A DNA stretch of 64,000 nt from Haliclona indistincta (taxonomy: Eukaryota; Porifera; Demospongiae; Haplosclerida; Chalinidae): positions 2,179,016-2,243,015 of the forward strand of contig OZ024789.1 in NCBI GenBank assembly GCA_964017065.1, given 5' to 3'. Under the pieces are notes generated by a model that was not told where the DNA came from, did no database searches, and worked only from the letters and a program-made list of their open reading frames with translations. Positions 1 to 28,020 of this stretch are shown in pieces. Position numbers and translations under genes: made by a program. Numbering within the stretch: the first letter of the stretch is position 1; the number at the start of each line of letters is the position of its first letter.

Positions 1-206
1 CTGGCTATCTCTTTGTTCCTCTGGCTATTCAAATGATCAATGATTCTTCACCATATTGTCGGCAAATGGCAGCAGAGTCTATCAAGGCGCTACTACAGAG
101 AGTGAGTCACCATCATGTGATGAGGTGTTGAAGTGTGTTATGTGACTCTAGGCTGGTAAAGAGAAGAGGAATGAGATTGCTATCATGATAGAGGACTGGT
201 TTATTA
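1..206 (+). pseudogene. Tail of a degenerate UTP20 copy (two late exons, truncated)
   Basis: Positions 1-101 encode the UTP20 exon ending in SIKALLQR. The same exon sits at 4932-5051, 33832-33951, 38499-38618 and 53753-53872. A second exon follows (153-206, beginning AGKEKRNEIAIMIEDWF). It stops matching at about 206, where the sequence switches to the intron in front of a mid-gene UTP20 exon. In intact copies these exons come near the end of the gene, so here they precede mid-gene exons. The same out-of-order junction occurs at about 34050. I read this as the end of a broken duplicate whose start lies left of the window. Confidence 0.75.
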
Positions 207-2727
207 TTTCCTTTTTTACTCCAATCTTCAGGCAGTTGTCCAAGCTTTTCCAGTTGCTGGCAGCTAGAAATCAGAGAGAAATACTTTGTCAGATATTTCA
301 AGTAAGCTCAGCTATAATTATTACAAAAATAATATTATTATTCATTTTCCTGTTCAGACTATTGGAAAGAAAAATGAAATTGTTAAGGAAATTTCTAGAA
401 TCACTGCTATGGTAAGAAACAACATGCAATCATCACATTTTAATATTGTGCATCTATGAAGACGTATTTAAAAACTGATATTGTCATCTATGAATATCAT
501 TATAATAATAATTATTATGAGCTGTTTATTATTCATAGCTCAATTCTTGGAGCACCACTCAACTCGAGGAGCCAGACTATGAGCTGAGATTAGACGGCTT
601 TGCTGCCGGCAAGCAACTCCTGCGCTCTGGTCTACCAGACAGCTCTCTCATCATCGCCATTCTCCCTATCCTCCATAACGCACTATTCTTTGTTCATCAG
701 GTAAATAGCAAATAATATCAAGTTATAGTTTTTGAGCGTTATTGTTTAAGACTGAAGATTCTATACGCGAATCTTTATCGAGTTTTATATCAGAGTTAAT
801 TTCGACCACGCCCATGACCACACCCACATCCGGTGAGTGTATCATCGATGTTGGTGTCTTCTCAGAATCTAACGGTTTGTGTTCCTCACTACAGACACAG
901 ACCCATTCCAGTGCCTCGTGATCCACACCCTGGTACCCAGTATCAAAAGAGGACTACGATCGAAAAGACAGGTATTTTCGGGTATTTTGAATGTATTTAT
1001 CATTAGAAATATCAGATAAATTTTTGCCTTTGTTATCAGGTTACGATCCACGAGTTTATTGACCTGTTGTCTCGCCTGGTTCGAGGCTATCCCTCACACA
1101 AGATCTTCTCTGAGCTATCATCGCTCACTAACCCTGACCCAGAGGCCGATATACTCCAGAACATTCGTCACATTCAACTGCATCGTCGAACCAGAGCATT
1201 ACACAGACTCTCTAATGTTATATCAGAAGGCAAGCTCAGTCAAGCTACCCTCACTGGTTATCTCCTTCCTCTAGCTAGTAATGTTGTCTTCTCTCCTCTG
1301 AGTGCCAGGGAGCACAATCTACTATCAGAAGCAGTGAATGTTCTCAGTGCAATGGCTAGTCAGCTACAGTGGAGTGCCTACTATCATCTACTGAAACACT
1401 ACCTCAGACAACTATCAACACGAAAAGAGATTCATCGTAATATTATCAGGTATAGCTTCATGACTGCTGGGCAGCTGGCCTTGTTTCTATCTCTGATATT
1501 GCTGTTTGCTTCTTTGTGCCTCATTGATTAACCATTACGTACCTACTTATACCGTGTTTTCACTGGGCACGGCACTGTGGAACAACAAGATACTTACTCA
1601 TCCATCGATTTTGAACACGGACCTAAGTCAGACTAGCCCTCCTGTTTCCGCTACAAAAGTGGGGTGTGTTGTGCCAAGACGTGCCATAGGGCAGGTTCAA
1701 CAGCTTGACTCGGCTCAGCATGCATTATCAAGTGTTTACACTAGCAAAGTTATGTTAGCTGTGCTGGCCCGGTTATTATTTCCAGTGTAGACACGGTGTT
1801 TCTGTGTTTTGACTTGATTCTGCTCATTTTATTTGCTCAGAGCTGTGGTTGCTATTTTAGACTCATTCCATTTCAAAGTAACAGAAGAGCATCAAGACAG
1901 TGAATCACTAGCTGAGCAACAAGAGGAGGAAGAGAATGATGAGGACGAGAAAACAGAGAATGAGACATCAGCTAGCTCACTACCTCAGAGGATCCACTCT
2001 ACTATACTGAACACCATCCTACCTGGTCTGGAGTCATGCCTCACTAAAGAGGTACTACTAGCCAGCCTATTTAGTAGTTGTGCAGAAGAATACTGCTTTG
2101 ACTTCCGGTTGCCTTTTCAAATAGTACAGGACGATGTTATAACTTGATATGTGTGATAATAGTTTTATTATGATCTGTTTGTAGTCAGAGTACAAGTTTA
2201 CTCATCACAAGGCAGAGGTGAATGAAGAGGCTGAGATGCTGAGGGTACCAGTTGCTATGGCAATATGACTAAGCTCCTCCTCACTCTACCTGAGTCCTCT
2301 CTTCATGCCTATCTACCAGGGTGAGTGGAGGATATTGTGATGGTGTGACAGTGTGATGGTGTGTGTGTGTAGGTTGTTGTTGAAGGTGTGTAAGACGCTC
2401 AAAAATCGTAGCCGTGATGTGAGAGCTGTTGCTAGAGACACACTGCTGAAGATGGCTCAATCTCTGGGCACACGCTATCTACAGTACATCGTGAAAGAGC
2501 TGAAGGAATCTTTAACAAGAGGCTATCAGGTGACAGTGATAGTGAAATTTTGTAATTTAAATTTCAATGGTTTCTTAGCTTCATGTACTGGCGTACACTA
2601 TCCATCACTTGCTAGAGGGACTCAGCCCCATTCTGAAACCAGGAGACTTGGACTCGAGCCTGGACCTCATCATCCAGGTATTGTCATGACTTGTTGTTGT
2701 CATGACATGTACATCTATCATCGTCAC

Positions 2728-2814
2728 CTCTCTATCTCTTTCTCTCTCTCCCTCCCTCTCTCTCTCTCTCTCTCCTTCCCTCTCTCCCTCCCTCCCTCCC
2801 TCCCTCCCTCCCTC

Positions 2815-2887
<73 letters not shown>

Positions 2888-2951
2888 TCCTCTCTCCCTC
2901 TCTTCCTCCCTCTCTCTCCCTCACTCTCTCTCTCTCTCTCTCTCTCTCTCG

Positions 2952-2996
<45 letters not shown>
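2728..2996 (+). repeat. CT-rich microsatellite forming an intron 3' end
   Basis: This is a run of CT, CCCT and CTTC units about 270 nt long that ends exactly at the AG of the acceptor for the exon at 2997. It takes the place of the polypyrimidine tract. The equivalent intron of copy 2 (36570-36708) carries a shorter tract. Open frames of Ser/Leu or Arg/Glu on either strand here are repeat artefacts. Confidence 0.95.
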
Positions 2997-3159
2997 GTGT
3001 TGTTGGATGATGTGTTTGGTACACCAGCTGAGGAGAGGGAAGCAGTAGTGTTCAAGATTCCTGAGAGCCGCTCTCAAAGCTTGAACTCATTTGAGCTACT
3101 GGCTCGTTTTCTCTCACCCACTCTGGTCCCTTCTCTACTAGAACCAGTCAAAGAGGTGT

Positions 3160-3161
3160 GC

Positions 3162-3202
<41 letters not shown>

Positions 3203-3246
3203 TGTGTGTGTGTGTGTGTGTGTCTGTCACTCTCTCTCTCTCGTAG
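3160..3246 (+). repeat. GT microsatellite plus CT tract in a UTP20 intron
   Basis: The intron between exons 2997-3155 and 3247-3404 is almost entirely (GT)n followed by a short (CT)n and TCGTAG. The copy 2 intron (36868-36918) has the same design but is shorter. Confidence 0.9.
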
Positions 3247-4584
3247 ATGTTGCAGGCTCATCTCAGCTCTAAGGTAGCTACACTGGTAGAGGAGGTGTTT
3301 CGTAGAGCAGGCTATGGTGTGTTGAAGAACACATCATTCACAGTAGAGACTGTGCTGGTGTTTGTGTATAAACTACTCAACAATACTGTAGCTCAACAAA
3401 CAAGGTGTGTGACAGCCTCACAACCAGACCATATTGGAAACGTACACATGCATAGTACTTCTATGTCTGGCCGTATCAAATTTGGGGGAGTGGTGTATCA
3501 ATTCTGTCAGTGGCTAGCTGTAAAAAATGTATTACTTATTTTCTCATCCTCAGACCCAAACCAGGTCCTCTGGTGTCTAGTGCAGTAGCTGGGTCTCGTC
3601 CTCCTGACTGTAGACTCCTCTCTCCCAACCCATCACGTATCAAGCCATGCAGGACAGCAGCAGCATCAGCTGAAGGCAGTGTTCCTGGTCACATCAGCAC
3701 CATCACTATGGGCTTTGCTCTACATGTTAGTAGCAGTACAGTATGATCATATAGTATCACTCACTACATAGCTTCTCCACTCCACTCTCAAGAGAGCTAC
3801 TAGCAAGATGGACTCATCCTCAGCTCAGACCCAACTGGAGATGCTGGACCCATTTGTATCACTCCTCACTAACTCATTGACCAGCTCACAAAATGTCAAG
3901 CTACTCTCTCGCTCACTCCACTGTGTGTCTGCTCTGCTGCGCCTTCTTCTACCAGCTCTTGAGGAGAACATTGCCACCATTACTACACACGTGTTTGAGA
4001 TACTGCAGAAATATGCTCGCTTTGGTTCAGTTGGAGCTAACAGAGAATTGATCTTTGCTGCTTTTAAGGTGAGTTTGTAGCTTGATGGAGCGGCCTAGTC
4101 AGTAACAGGTGTTGTCTCTGTGTGTTATAGGCAGTGACCACTATCCTTCTGTACTGCACTGATCACACTGTCACTGAGAGTGAATTAAAGATACTGCTCT
4201 CATTCATTGAGGAGGATATTCATGACTACCAGCGACAGAGCACAGCGTATCCACTGCTCAAGGTGAGCTAGCTACACTAGCATCATGTGACCTAGCTGCT
4301 GTGTGTAGGCCATATTGAGCAGGAAGCTGGTAGTGAAGGAGATGTATGATGTGATGATGAAGGTATCAGAGCAGTGTGTGTCAGCTGATAGTGAGACAGT
4401 GCGTGGACATGCTCGTCAAGTGAGCTAGCAGCCTCCTCATGTACTAGCTCATACCATGATACTGCTGTTGTAGGCTATTGTACAGTTCATGATGGACTAT
4501 CCACTAGGAAAGAAACTCAACAAATATTTGGATTTCTTTGTCGCTAATTTGAAGTTAGTATGTTTATTCTGTTTGTATATTATG

Positions 4585-4624
4585 TCTCCCTCCCTCTCTC
4601 TCTCCCTCCCTCTCTCTCTCTCCT

Positions 4625-4686
<62 letters not shown>

Positions 4687-4771
4687 CCTCTCTCTCTCTC
4701 CCTCCCTCCCTCCGTCCGTCAATCCCTCCCTCCTTCTCTCTCTCTCTCTCACTCTCTCTCTCTCTCTCTAG
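4585..4771 (+). repeat. CT-rich microsatellite at an intron 3' end
   Basis: This polypyrimidine repeat fills the intron before exon 4772-4841 and runs into its AG acceptor. The copy 2 counterpart at 38250-38347 is CCCT-rich and about half the length. A further short CT tract (4875-4925) precedes the next exon. Confidence 0.92.
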
Positions 4772-5651
4772 CTATAATGATCAGTCTGGTCGTGAGTCAG
4801 TGATAGAATCATTGACACTAATCTTCACTAAATTTCCTGAGGTGACTAGTAGCTAATACCATGATGATGATCTATTCTCTCTCTCTCCCTCCCTCCCTTC
4901 GTTTCTCTCTCTCTCTCTCTCTCTACCGCAGAGGCTCCTTCATCGTAATGCTGGGTATCTCTTTGTTCCTCTGGCTACTCAAATGATCAATGATTCTTCA
5001 CCATATTGTCGGCAAATGGCAGCAGAGTCTATCAAGGCGCTACTACAGAGAGTGAGTCACCATCATGTGATGAGGTGTTGAAGTGTGTTATGTGACTCTA
5101 GGTTGGTAAAGAGAAGAGGAATGAGATTGCTATCATGATAGAGGACTGGTTTATTCATGATAATGTGAGTGGCCTTACAGTCTGTTCAGTTGCAAGAAGC
5201 CACTAAAGTATGATTTTTACAGTCAATAAACAATGGCCTTCATGAATAACGTCAGGAGCATAATGGGGAAGGAGCTTTCAACTGCCATATTTGCTATAGT
5301 AATATCGAGATCTAAAGTCCTCCGCCATGCGCTGTTGCTACTTGGACTTGGGCCTTTTTTGTGCGTTGTGGCTCTATACGTATGCGTTCATCGTCTTGCC
5401 CGTTTCCAGCTAAAACAAGCGAGCGTTTAGCCAAAGCCATGATCACCTTCTTATGCTTTAGATTTCGTTATCCACAGTTGAACGCTCCTTCCCCTTATAC
5501 GCTCCTTATAACATGCATGTAAAATTACGTATGTATGACTGTATAAGTTTGAACGTGACTGTATAAAATAGTTCATAAGTATAATAGCACTGTATGTGTA
5601 TGTGTGTGTACATTAAAAAAACTGAGACTATAAACTACATAGGGTCATTAT

Positions 5652-6898
5652 TAGGGAGACACGGTAGTGTCTCCCTATGTAGGGTTGAACGAGAAAACAA
5701 GATGGCGGCTACATACAATGTATTAGCGTTCAAACGCTGATATTTCGCCTGGTGATGAATTTTATACGTCCAAGGACACTTAAATCTGCAATCTGGCGTT
5801 GCCCCATCTTACAGTAGCAAGGAGATTGCTCGAGATTGTTACTAAAGTGACGAACCTGGAAACGGTGAAAATCGAGTTTCGTCATCTTCGTTTTCTTCTT
5901 TCTTTCTTCTTCTTTCTTTCTTCCACTCGCCTAGCACCTTTACGTGAGCAGTGCCGAGACCAAAACACCCACGAACAGTCGTGAAATTCTCCTGGCATGT
6001 GCCTTTTGAACTTAGTTTTTAGCGGCGAAACGGCGATATAAATTCCGCGATTTCTTGATCGTGATCCATTGTCAGCTAAGTGTTAGACGCCATTAATAAT
6101 TATAGTGATTGCGCAATACGCACGTGACCAAGCTGTGGTTAGCGCACGTGACCAAGCACAAGCTTGAGTATCGCCACGCCGTATAGATCACGGAGAACAC
6201 ATATTTGTCTGGAGTGAGTCTTTGAAGAACGGTAAGCTAGCAAGCGCAGAATCACCATTCTGCCTTGCCAGATAATTATAACCGCCGTAAACAAGTGTGG
6301 GCGGGGCCCGTATGCACTGTATCATGTATTCATGCATGCGTAGGCGAGCTGATATCTACAGCATAACAATTATTTAGCTACAAGTTTAAAATTGTTAATA
6401 ATAAAGAAAAGCCATCAACAACAGGAAAACCAAATCAATGGTGGAAACAAAGATGGCACAGTAATTGCATGATATTGAACTGCACTTCACTGAATAAGAA
6501 AAAAAGGACACAAACAAGAAAATTAAAAAGATTTCTATCGAAATCAAAAGGATGTAGGGTTGTGAAATCTACCACTGTTCCACAATGTAAACTAACAAGG
6601 AACAAGCATGGAATGGTAACACGATTGACTTGCTAACAGACCATAGATCCCTACATCAGTGGCTGTACATAAGCTGTCACAAGCTGAATGCACGTCAGGT
6701 GTCAGTCAACAGCAACAAGCTAAGCTGAACTAGCTATAGTCAACTACAGCAGCCACTGATGTAGGGATCTATGGTCTGTTAGCAAGTCAATCGTGTTACC
6801 ATTCCATGCTTGTTCCTTGTTAGTTTACATTGTGGAACAGTGGTAGATTTCACAACCCTACATCCTTTTGATTTCGATAGAAATCTTTTTAATTTTCT
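5652..6898. mobile_element. Copy-1-specific insertion of about 1.25 kb in a UTP20 intron
   Basis: Copy 2 reads continuously through gtcattat/ggctaat near 39390. Copy 1 has about 1,247 extra bases between the same words (after 5651 and before 6899). The insertion starts with a short hairpin around 5652-5684 (TAGGGAGACAC...GTGTCTCCCTA) and ends with a large foldback (6517-6898). No coding similarity was recognised. No clear target duplication is visible. Confidence 0.7.
6517..6898. repeat. Foldback: 148-nt inverted repeat arms around an 86-nt loop
   Basis: Arms 6517-6664 and 6751-6898 are near-perfect reverse complements. Both include the words ccctacatcagtggct and ggatgtagggttgtgaaatc or their complements. 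A diverged relative of one arm flanks the MITE at 26312-26914, so this is a dispersed family. It would form a long hairpin in RNA or single-stranded DNA. Confidence 0.92.
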
Positions 6899-7704
6899 GG
6901 CTAATAAGTTACTATAGCCTACCTTCATCATGTGATCTATTTCCTCATTTCAATTGCAGTTAGTCCACAAGAGGCTGGCCTCTCAATGCCTGGGTCTACT
7001 CATTGACGTGGAAGAGCAATCATTTGAGAAGAGGCTTGACACGTTTCTACCACTCCTGTCATCATGTCTCGTGACCACATCACCCACTGACTGTACTAGC
7101 AGGCTACCAGAGCAGTCAGATAATGAGAGCTGGTCAGTGGTTAGTGAGGACCATCTTCTCTACAACACACTATCAACACTCAAGAAGATCTTCAACACTT
7201 GTATGGTAGCCATGGAAACCAGTGACCACACCCCTATTATCTTGAGTAAGTGTGTCATGACAGTATTGTGTGATTGGCCTCGTGCTGACTGCTCCATGCC
7301 ACGTCACTAACCTCACTTTGCTTGGGCGGTCGGATATTCTTGCAATACATCCGTGGCACACAAGTCTGTTTCTTAGTGTGATCATAGATTTTCAGCAACC
7401 ATTTCATTGTTTGCTAGTGCTTCTCCGCACCCACAAGAGGATCCCAATCATAGACGGGATCCCTGTCCTGGTCTCAGACAGTTACATGTACACAGGCTGG
7501 TACTATAGGCTGGTACTACCCCCTTAACCCACTAACGTCTAGGAATGTGTATAATTGCTTTTCGAGAAGTAAATGAAATCTCGTGATGCTATGTTGCCAC
7601 GCCCCTTCTCGTCTCGCCCACATTGTTACATTATTATTGCCACTTGAAATCATTTGCACACATGCGATGACAGTCAGTACCAGGCCTTTTAAAGGACTGC
7701 ATGG

Positions 7705-7887
7705 GTGCGAGGCTATAATGTGTACTGGGTACGAGGCTATAATGTGTACTGGGTACGAGGCTATAATGTGTACTGGGTACGAGGCTATAATGTGTACTGG
7801 GTACGAGGCTATAATGTGTACTGGGTACGAGGCTATAATGTGTACTGGGTATGAGGCTATAATGTGTACTGGGTATGAGGCTATAAT
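7705..7887 (+). repeat. 24-bp minisatellite, about 7.6 copies
   Basis: Tandem units of the form TATAATGTGTACTGGGTACG + AGGC lie in the UTP20 intron 7246-7907. The unit length is a multiple of three and it contains no stop in one frame, so the 8-residue peptide repeat (YEAIMCTG) is an artefact. The orthologous intron of copy 2 carries about 28 copies (39742-40415). Copy 1 has about 450 bp of extra non-repeat sequence before the array. Confidence 0.95.
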
Positions 7888-8639
7888 AAGATGTGTGTCT
7901 CTACTAGGTGCAGTCCAATCATTGCTGGACCACTCTCATGCATGGGTACAGCTAGCATCTTGTCAGTTGATGGGACTAGTGTTTGCTGGATGTGACCAGG
8001 ACGAGGTAGCTCACTCACTAGCCACTAATGCTGAGGAAGGAGGAGCCAGGAACAAGAGAAGAAGATTAGAGCGCCATTGTCTAGTTGATATGAGCACAGT
8101 GAGTGGTAGTATTGATGAGCTGGTCACATGACTAGCTCACTGCAGGTGAAGGTACTGGCAAAGGCTTTCCTGACTATTCTAAGAGCTCCTGTTCTTGGTA
8201 CTGAACTAGCTAGCCAGGTATGACTAGCTGTATTAGTCAGTGCAGCTAGGCTACTGATACCCCACTCACTGCAGGCTGTTAAGAACTTGGTGTTCATTGG
8301 TAAGCTACTGTACAAGACTAGCACTCAGCTCCATCAGCAATCACTCAGTGATGATAGCAGCTGTGGTGGACCACGGAATGAACTGGATTGGTTGATTAGT
8401 GAGATGGGTTGGTTAGCAAGACAAGAGGCCGGACACCATCCTAAGGAGACCATGAAGAGAACATGTGTGTTCCAGTGGACGGCAGCTGTTGCCATAGCGA
8501 TGGGTGAGCAGGGACTAGGTGAATGGGTGAGCAAGATGTTGCCACCTCTGCACAAGGAACTCAGTGCAGCAGGTGATGTGATGAGCAAAACAGCAGGTGA
8601 GAGACAGCTGATGGTGCATCTGTGGGTGATATGTAGCTG

Positions 8640-8688
8640 TAGCCTCGTACCCAGGCCTGCTCTAGCAGGAGGCCTGGGTACGAGGCTA
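8640..8688. repeat. Short perfect hairpin in a UTP20 intron
   Basis: The left arm TAGCCTCGTACCCAGGCC is matched by the right arm GGCCTGGGTACGAGGCTA across a short AGCAGG-type loop. An identical hairpin is in copy 2 at 41822-41870. Its right arm shares CTGGGTACGAGGCTA with the 24-bp minisatellite unit, which points to a common source, perhaps a tiny MITE. Confidence 0.9.
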
Positions 8689-9160
8689 GATCTAGCTGGT
8701 AATATCTGCTGCTGTAGGAGCTGTGAGCCTGCACCATTTAGCAGAGGAGGTTGTTGATCTGATCAAGGATCAGTGTGGGAAGGAGGTGTTCTCTGTGGCT
8801 CACACAACAGTACATCAACAAGCTGTTGCTGTCAGGACCAAGAGAAGAACAGAGAAAGCACTTCAGGTATACAATACTGCTAAAATAAATTTGTTGACTA
8901 TATACCACTTAAAAATTGATGCATTTATAATACAAATTTATTAGTACTGCACTAACAATACTTTACCAGTGAAGTCACTAGTGGCTCCTCAATCTTCTCA
9001 ACTCTCCTCACTGCAGGCAGTCACTGATCCAGAGAGAAGCGTGAGACGCAAGCATCGTAAACACTTGCTAAAGCGGGAAGCTAGGAAGAGGAAAAGTGTT
9101 TGTAAACCAGCTGCTCAGGCTCACTATAGTCCATTCTTAGTGAAGAGAGTTAAACAATAA

Positions 9161-9549
9161 TAGTGTGTTAGTGTGATCATCTGATGATATGATGTGATGA
9201 TCAGTCAATTGATCGAGGTGGACAAGATATAAATCATCACGCTCGCTTTGTCTTTAGCATGTTGACAGGTGTCTGATATGCATCTAGGTAGAGTATCAAT
9301 TCTTTAACACTCACGCTATACTGATGTAGAGCGAGAAGATAATATATGTCCTCTCAAAAGTCTCTTCAAGAAACCAGCTCGAAGTGTTATCACAATGAAA
9401 CCTATAATTCTGTTGTCATGGAGCCGGATCACGACCTGAGGGGCATCCCGACGGCCGGATTGTCGGATTAATGGGTTGTGGTCACGGTTATTCACTTCCT
9501 GATCTGGGTGGTGTGAATATAGCCACAATCCCGTGAAGAGCATCTGAGC
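9161..9549. other. Spacer between UTP20 copy 1 and the kinase gene
   Basis: Matching to the spacer after copy 2 continues to about 9215 (word ttgatcgag, also at 42422) and then ends. The rest should hold the 5' UTR and promoter of the kinase gene. No TATA box or other motif could be assigned with confidence. Confidence 0.5.
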
Positions 9550-26246
<16,697 letters not shown>

Positions 26247-26265
26247 GTAAGTTCTTGCTAAGTCC

Positions 26266-27015
26266 ATACAAGAAAATTGAAAACTATTTCTAGCAAAATC
26301 AAAAGGATGTACAGTGTTCCACACGAAGAGAGTAGAAAAATTCTAAAATGCGTGACGTCACGCCAAATCGCTGTAATACATTAGTTTACTCAAAATGGCC
26401 GCCGAAAACAGCTCTCGTGCAGGAAAGAGTCGCGCTTGTCGCGGTGCTCACTTCTAGGGACGCCGTGCGAGCGTTAAGGTAAAGATGAATGTTTTAGCAT
26501 TGCAGTCTTCTAGTTTTGGAGCTTAACTCCCAAGAAGTCGGATTTCCCTAACCTAACACTTTGGCCTGTCGCGAAAGCCATATTTTCCTCTTCGTCGACA
26601 AAGTAAAGCTGATCGAGGCCAACCACGCTGCCCACAGGTAAGCACCCAATGTGAAGGTCTTACTGCAGCGTTAACAGATCTTAACTAGCAGCAGTTTTTG
26701 AAATCCCAACCTAACACTTTTTTCCAGACAGTAGTACATCCCGCCATTTTGTGTCACGTGTGTGTCATCTGACAAGAAGCCATATGAACCAGGGTGTTTA
26801 GTAAGGATAGGGGATCATAATGATACATGCAACATGACTGTAGGAATATTTATTCCTGAGATATGATGCAAGATGTAAAAAAATATTTTTCTACTCTCTT
26901 CGTGTGGAACACTGTAATCTTTCACTGGTCCACAATGTAAACCAATAAGATAATAGCACAGAATAATGACACGATTGACCGGAAGATTAATAAGCCAGAC
27001 ATCCCTACATCAGTG
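26266..27015. mobile_element. Relative of the 6517-6898 foldback, split by a MITE
   Basis: The words gaaaattgaaaa, aatcaaaaggatgta, ccacaatgtaaac, cacgattgac and ccctacatcagtgg occur in the same order as in the left arm of the foldback at 6517. The middle is interrupted by the element at 26312-26914. It lies in the intron between the last kinase exon and the Roc-COR exon. Confidence 0.7.
26312..26914. mobile_element. MITE, 603 bp, TIR CAGTGTTCCACACGAAGAGA, TA duplication
   Basis: About 30 bp of near-perfect terminal inverted repeat starts CAGTGTTCCACACGAAG and is flanked by TA (26310-26311 and 26915-26916). Ends and target fit Tc1/mariner-type non-autonomous elements. The interior has no coding sequence. 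Confidence 0.9.
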
Positions 27016-27111
27016 GGTAGCTGCTTCCTTCCTAGAAGTCTCTGATTAGCCGTTTTTTTGCTAAGACGAAACAAACGATACCGTCGGTAATGATACCGAT
27101 AAACATGCAAT

Positions 27112-28020
27112 TCAAAGTTTACATTTACTGTTATAGAAATTGGACATGCCCCACTTACAATGCTTAAACCATTTCTTCTTTCTGTCTCTAGCCTGAAAAG
27201 TCTTGTGTTTGCATTTTGGAACGAGTTTTGAATGGTTTCTGCGCTTATTGTGAATGTGGTTATCAACTGATAGGATAACTTCTCCATTGCCATTGGTTGT
27301 TGAAGCAGCTGACCAGTACAAGTGGTTGATAAGACTTTTCTTCCACTTCCCAACTAACTCACATTTCTTTTCTTTCGCCATCTTATCTATCATCTTCCCA
27401 AATATTATGCTGCATGATGAGATTTGCATGGGGTAAAATGCAAGTTTCTCAATTATAATCAATGCATACTTATATTTCTCCGGATTCCAAATGTCGTATC
27501 GATGGACAATTTTCGGTATCAACCACTTGGAAGTCTTTTTGTGGCGGTCAGAGACTAGTGTACCAATTTTCAACTTTTTTTCTCAACATCTTCTACGACT
27601 TCACCAATCCCTCTTTTTCCATAATAATTATTATGGTAACTACTTTTCACTTCATTACTGTGTAGGATATAGAATGACCTGGGCTATCAGCTCTAGAAAG
27701 TTATAAATAATTATTATACATTGTAGTTGTGAAAATTGTATAATTATAACAAATAGTTTACCAGTGCGTGTCTTCTCCTTGGTTATCGTCATAATGGTTA
27801 TTTCCAAACAGCAAATACACATGGTTGAAGAAGATGCTCTTGGTAGCGAAAGTAAGTGTTCCATAGAATTGTTAGCACATTCCAAAATTTGGAACAATTT
27901 GAATACTTTTGCTGGAAGTGAACCAGAGAACGTACTGTAGCAGAGAAGAGGAAGTTGCCTGTTTTACCATTGGCTGGCTGTCCCACTGGGATGTGGATAA
28001 GCAAGATGATTTACACTAAT
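27112..28020 (-). pseudogene. DDE-type DNA transposase remnant (possibly Kolobok-like)
   Basis: Minus-strand words in order are GSLPAKVFKLFQILECANN and TYFRYQEHLLQPCVFAVW (28000-27800, two frames), RADSPGH (about 27700-27665), then KIGTLVSDRHKKTSKWL, HRYDIWNPEKY, LVGKWKKSLINHLYWSA and NHIHNK (27573-27200). The RADSPGH...TDRH...HLYW arrangement is typical of an animal transposase family often left unnamed. The Kolobok assignment is from memory and tentative. Several frameshifts show that it is dead. It lies in the intron joining kinase and Roc-COR exons, and it explains away a possible terminal kinase exon at 27666-27706. Confidence 0.65.

Larger units (their letters stand above)
232..9160 (+). 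pseudogene. UTP20: UTP20 C-terminal half, copy 1 (26 exons, one frameshift)
   Basis: UTP20 is a large HEAT-repeat scaffold of the nucleolar small-subunit processome, needed for 18S pre-rRNA processing. Exons: 232-301, 358-411, 539-700, 751-832, 895-971, 1040-1449, 1841-2051, 2185-2320, 2373-2529, 2579-2677, 2997-3155, 3247-3404, 3554-3725, 3793-4068, 4131-4262, 4309-4419, 4474-4553, 4772-4841, 4932-5051, 5102-5164, 6960-7245, 7908-8098, 8146-8217, 8275-8596, 8718-8866, 9017-9160. Recognition rests on HIQLHRRTRALHRL, GLLIDVEEQSFEKRL, SHAWVQLASCQLMGL and the basic tail RKHRKHLLKREARKRK. About 1,320 codons are present, roughly the C-terminal half of the ~2,800-residue animal protein. Every exon keeps phase except 2185-2320, which has two extra bases near 2264 relative to copy 2 and reaches TGA at 2266. 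The N-terminal half is not in the window, so a truncated pseudogene is most likely. Confidence 0.85.

Noticed and set aside
2605..3077. Ser/Leu-rich and Arg/Glu-rich frames
   Set aside because: CT/AG microsatellite translated on each strand; spliced out as intron.
27666..27706. Possible terminal exon of the kinase gene (acceptor tgtgtag, then GYRMTWAISSRKL and stop, in phase)
   Set aside because: The opposite strand reads RADSPGHSISYTV, part of the transposase remnant at 27112-28020, and the exon does not resemble a p38 tail. The in-frame splice to 28755 fits better.
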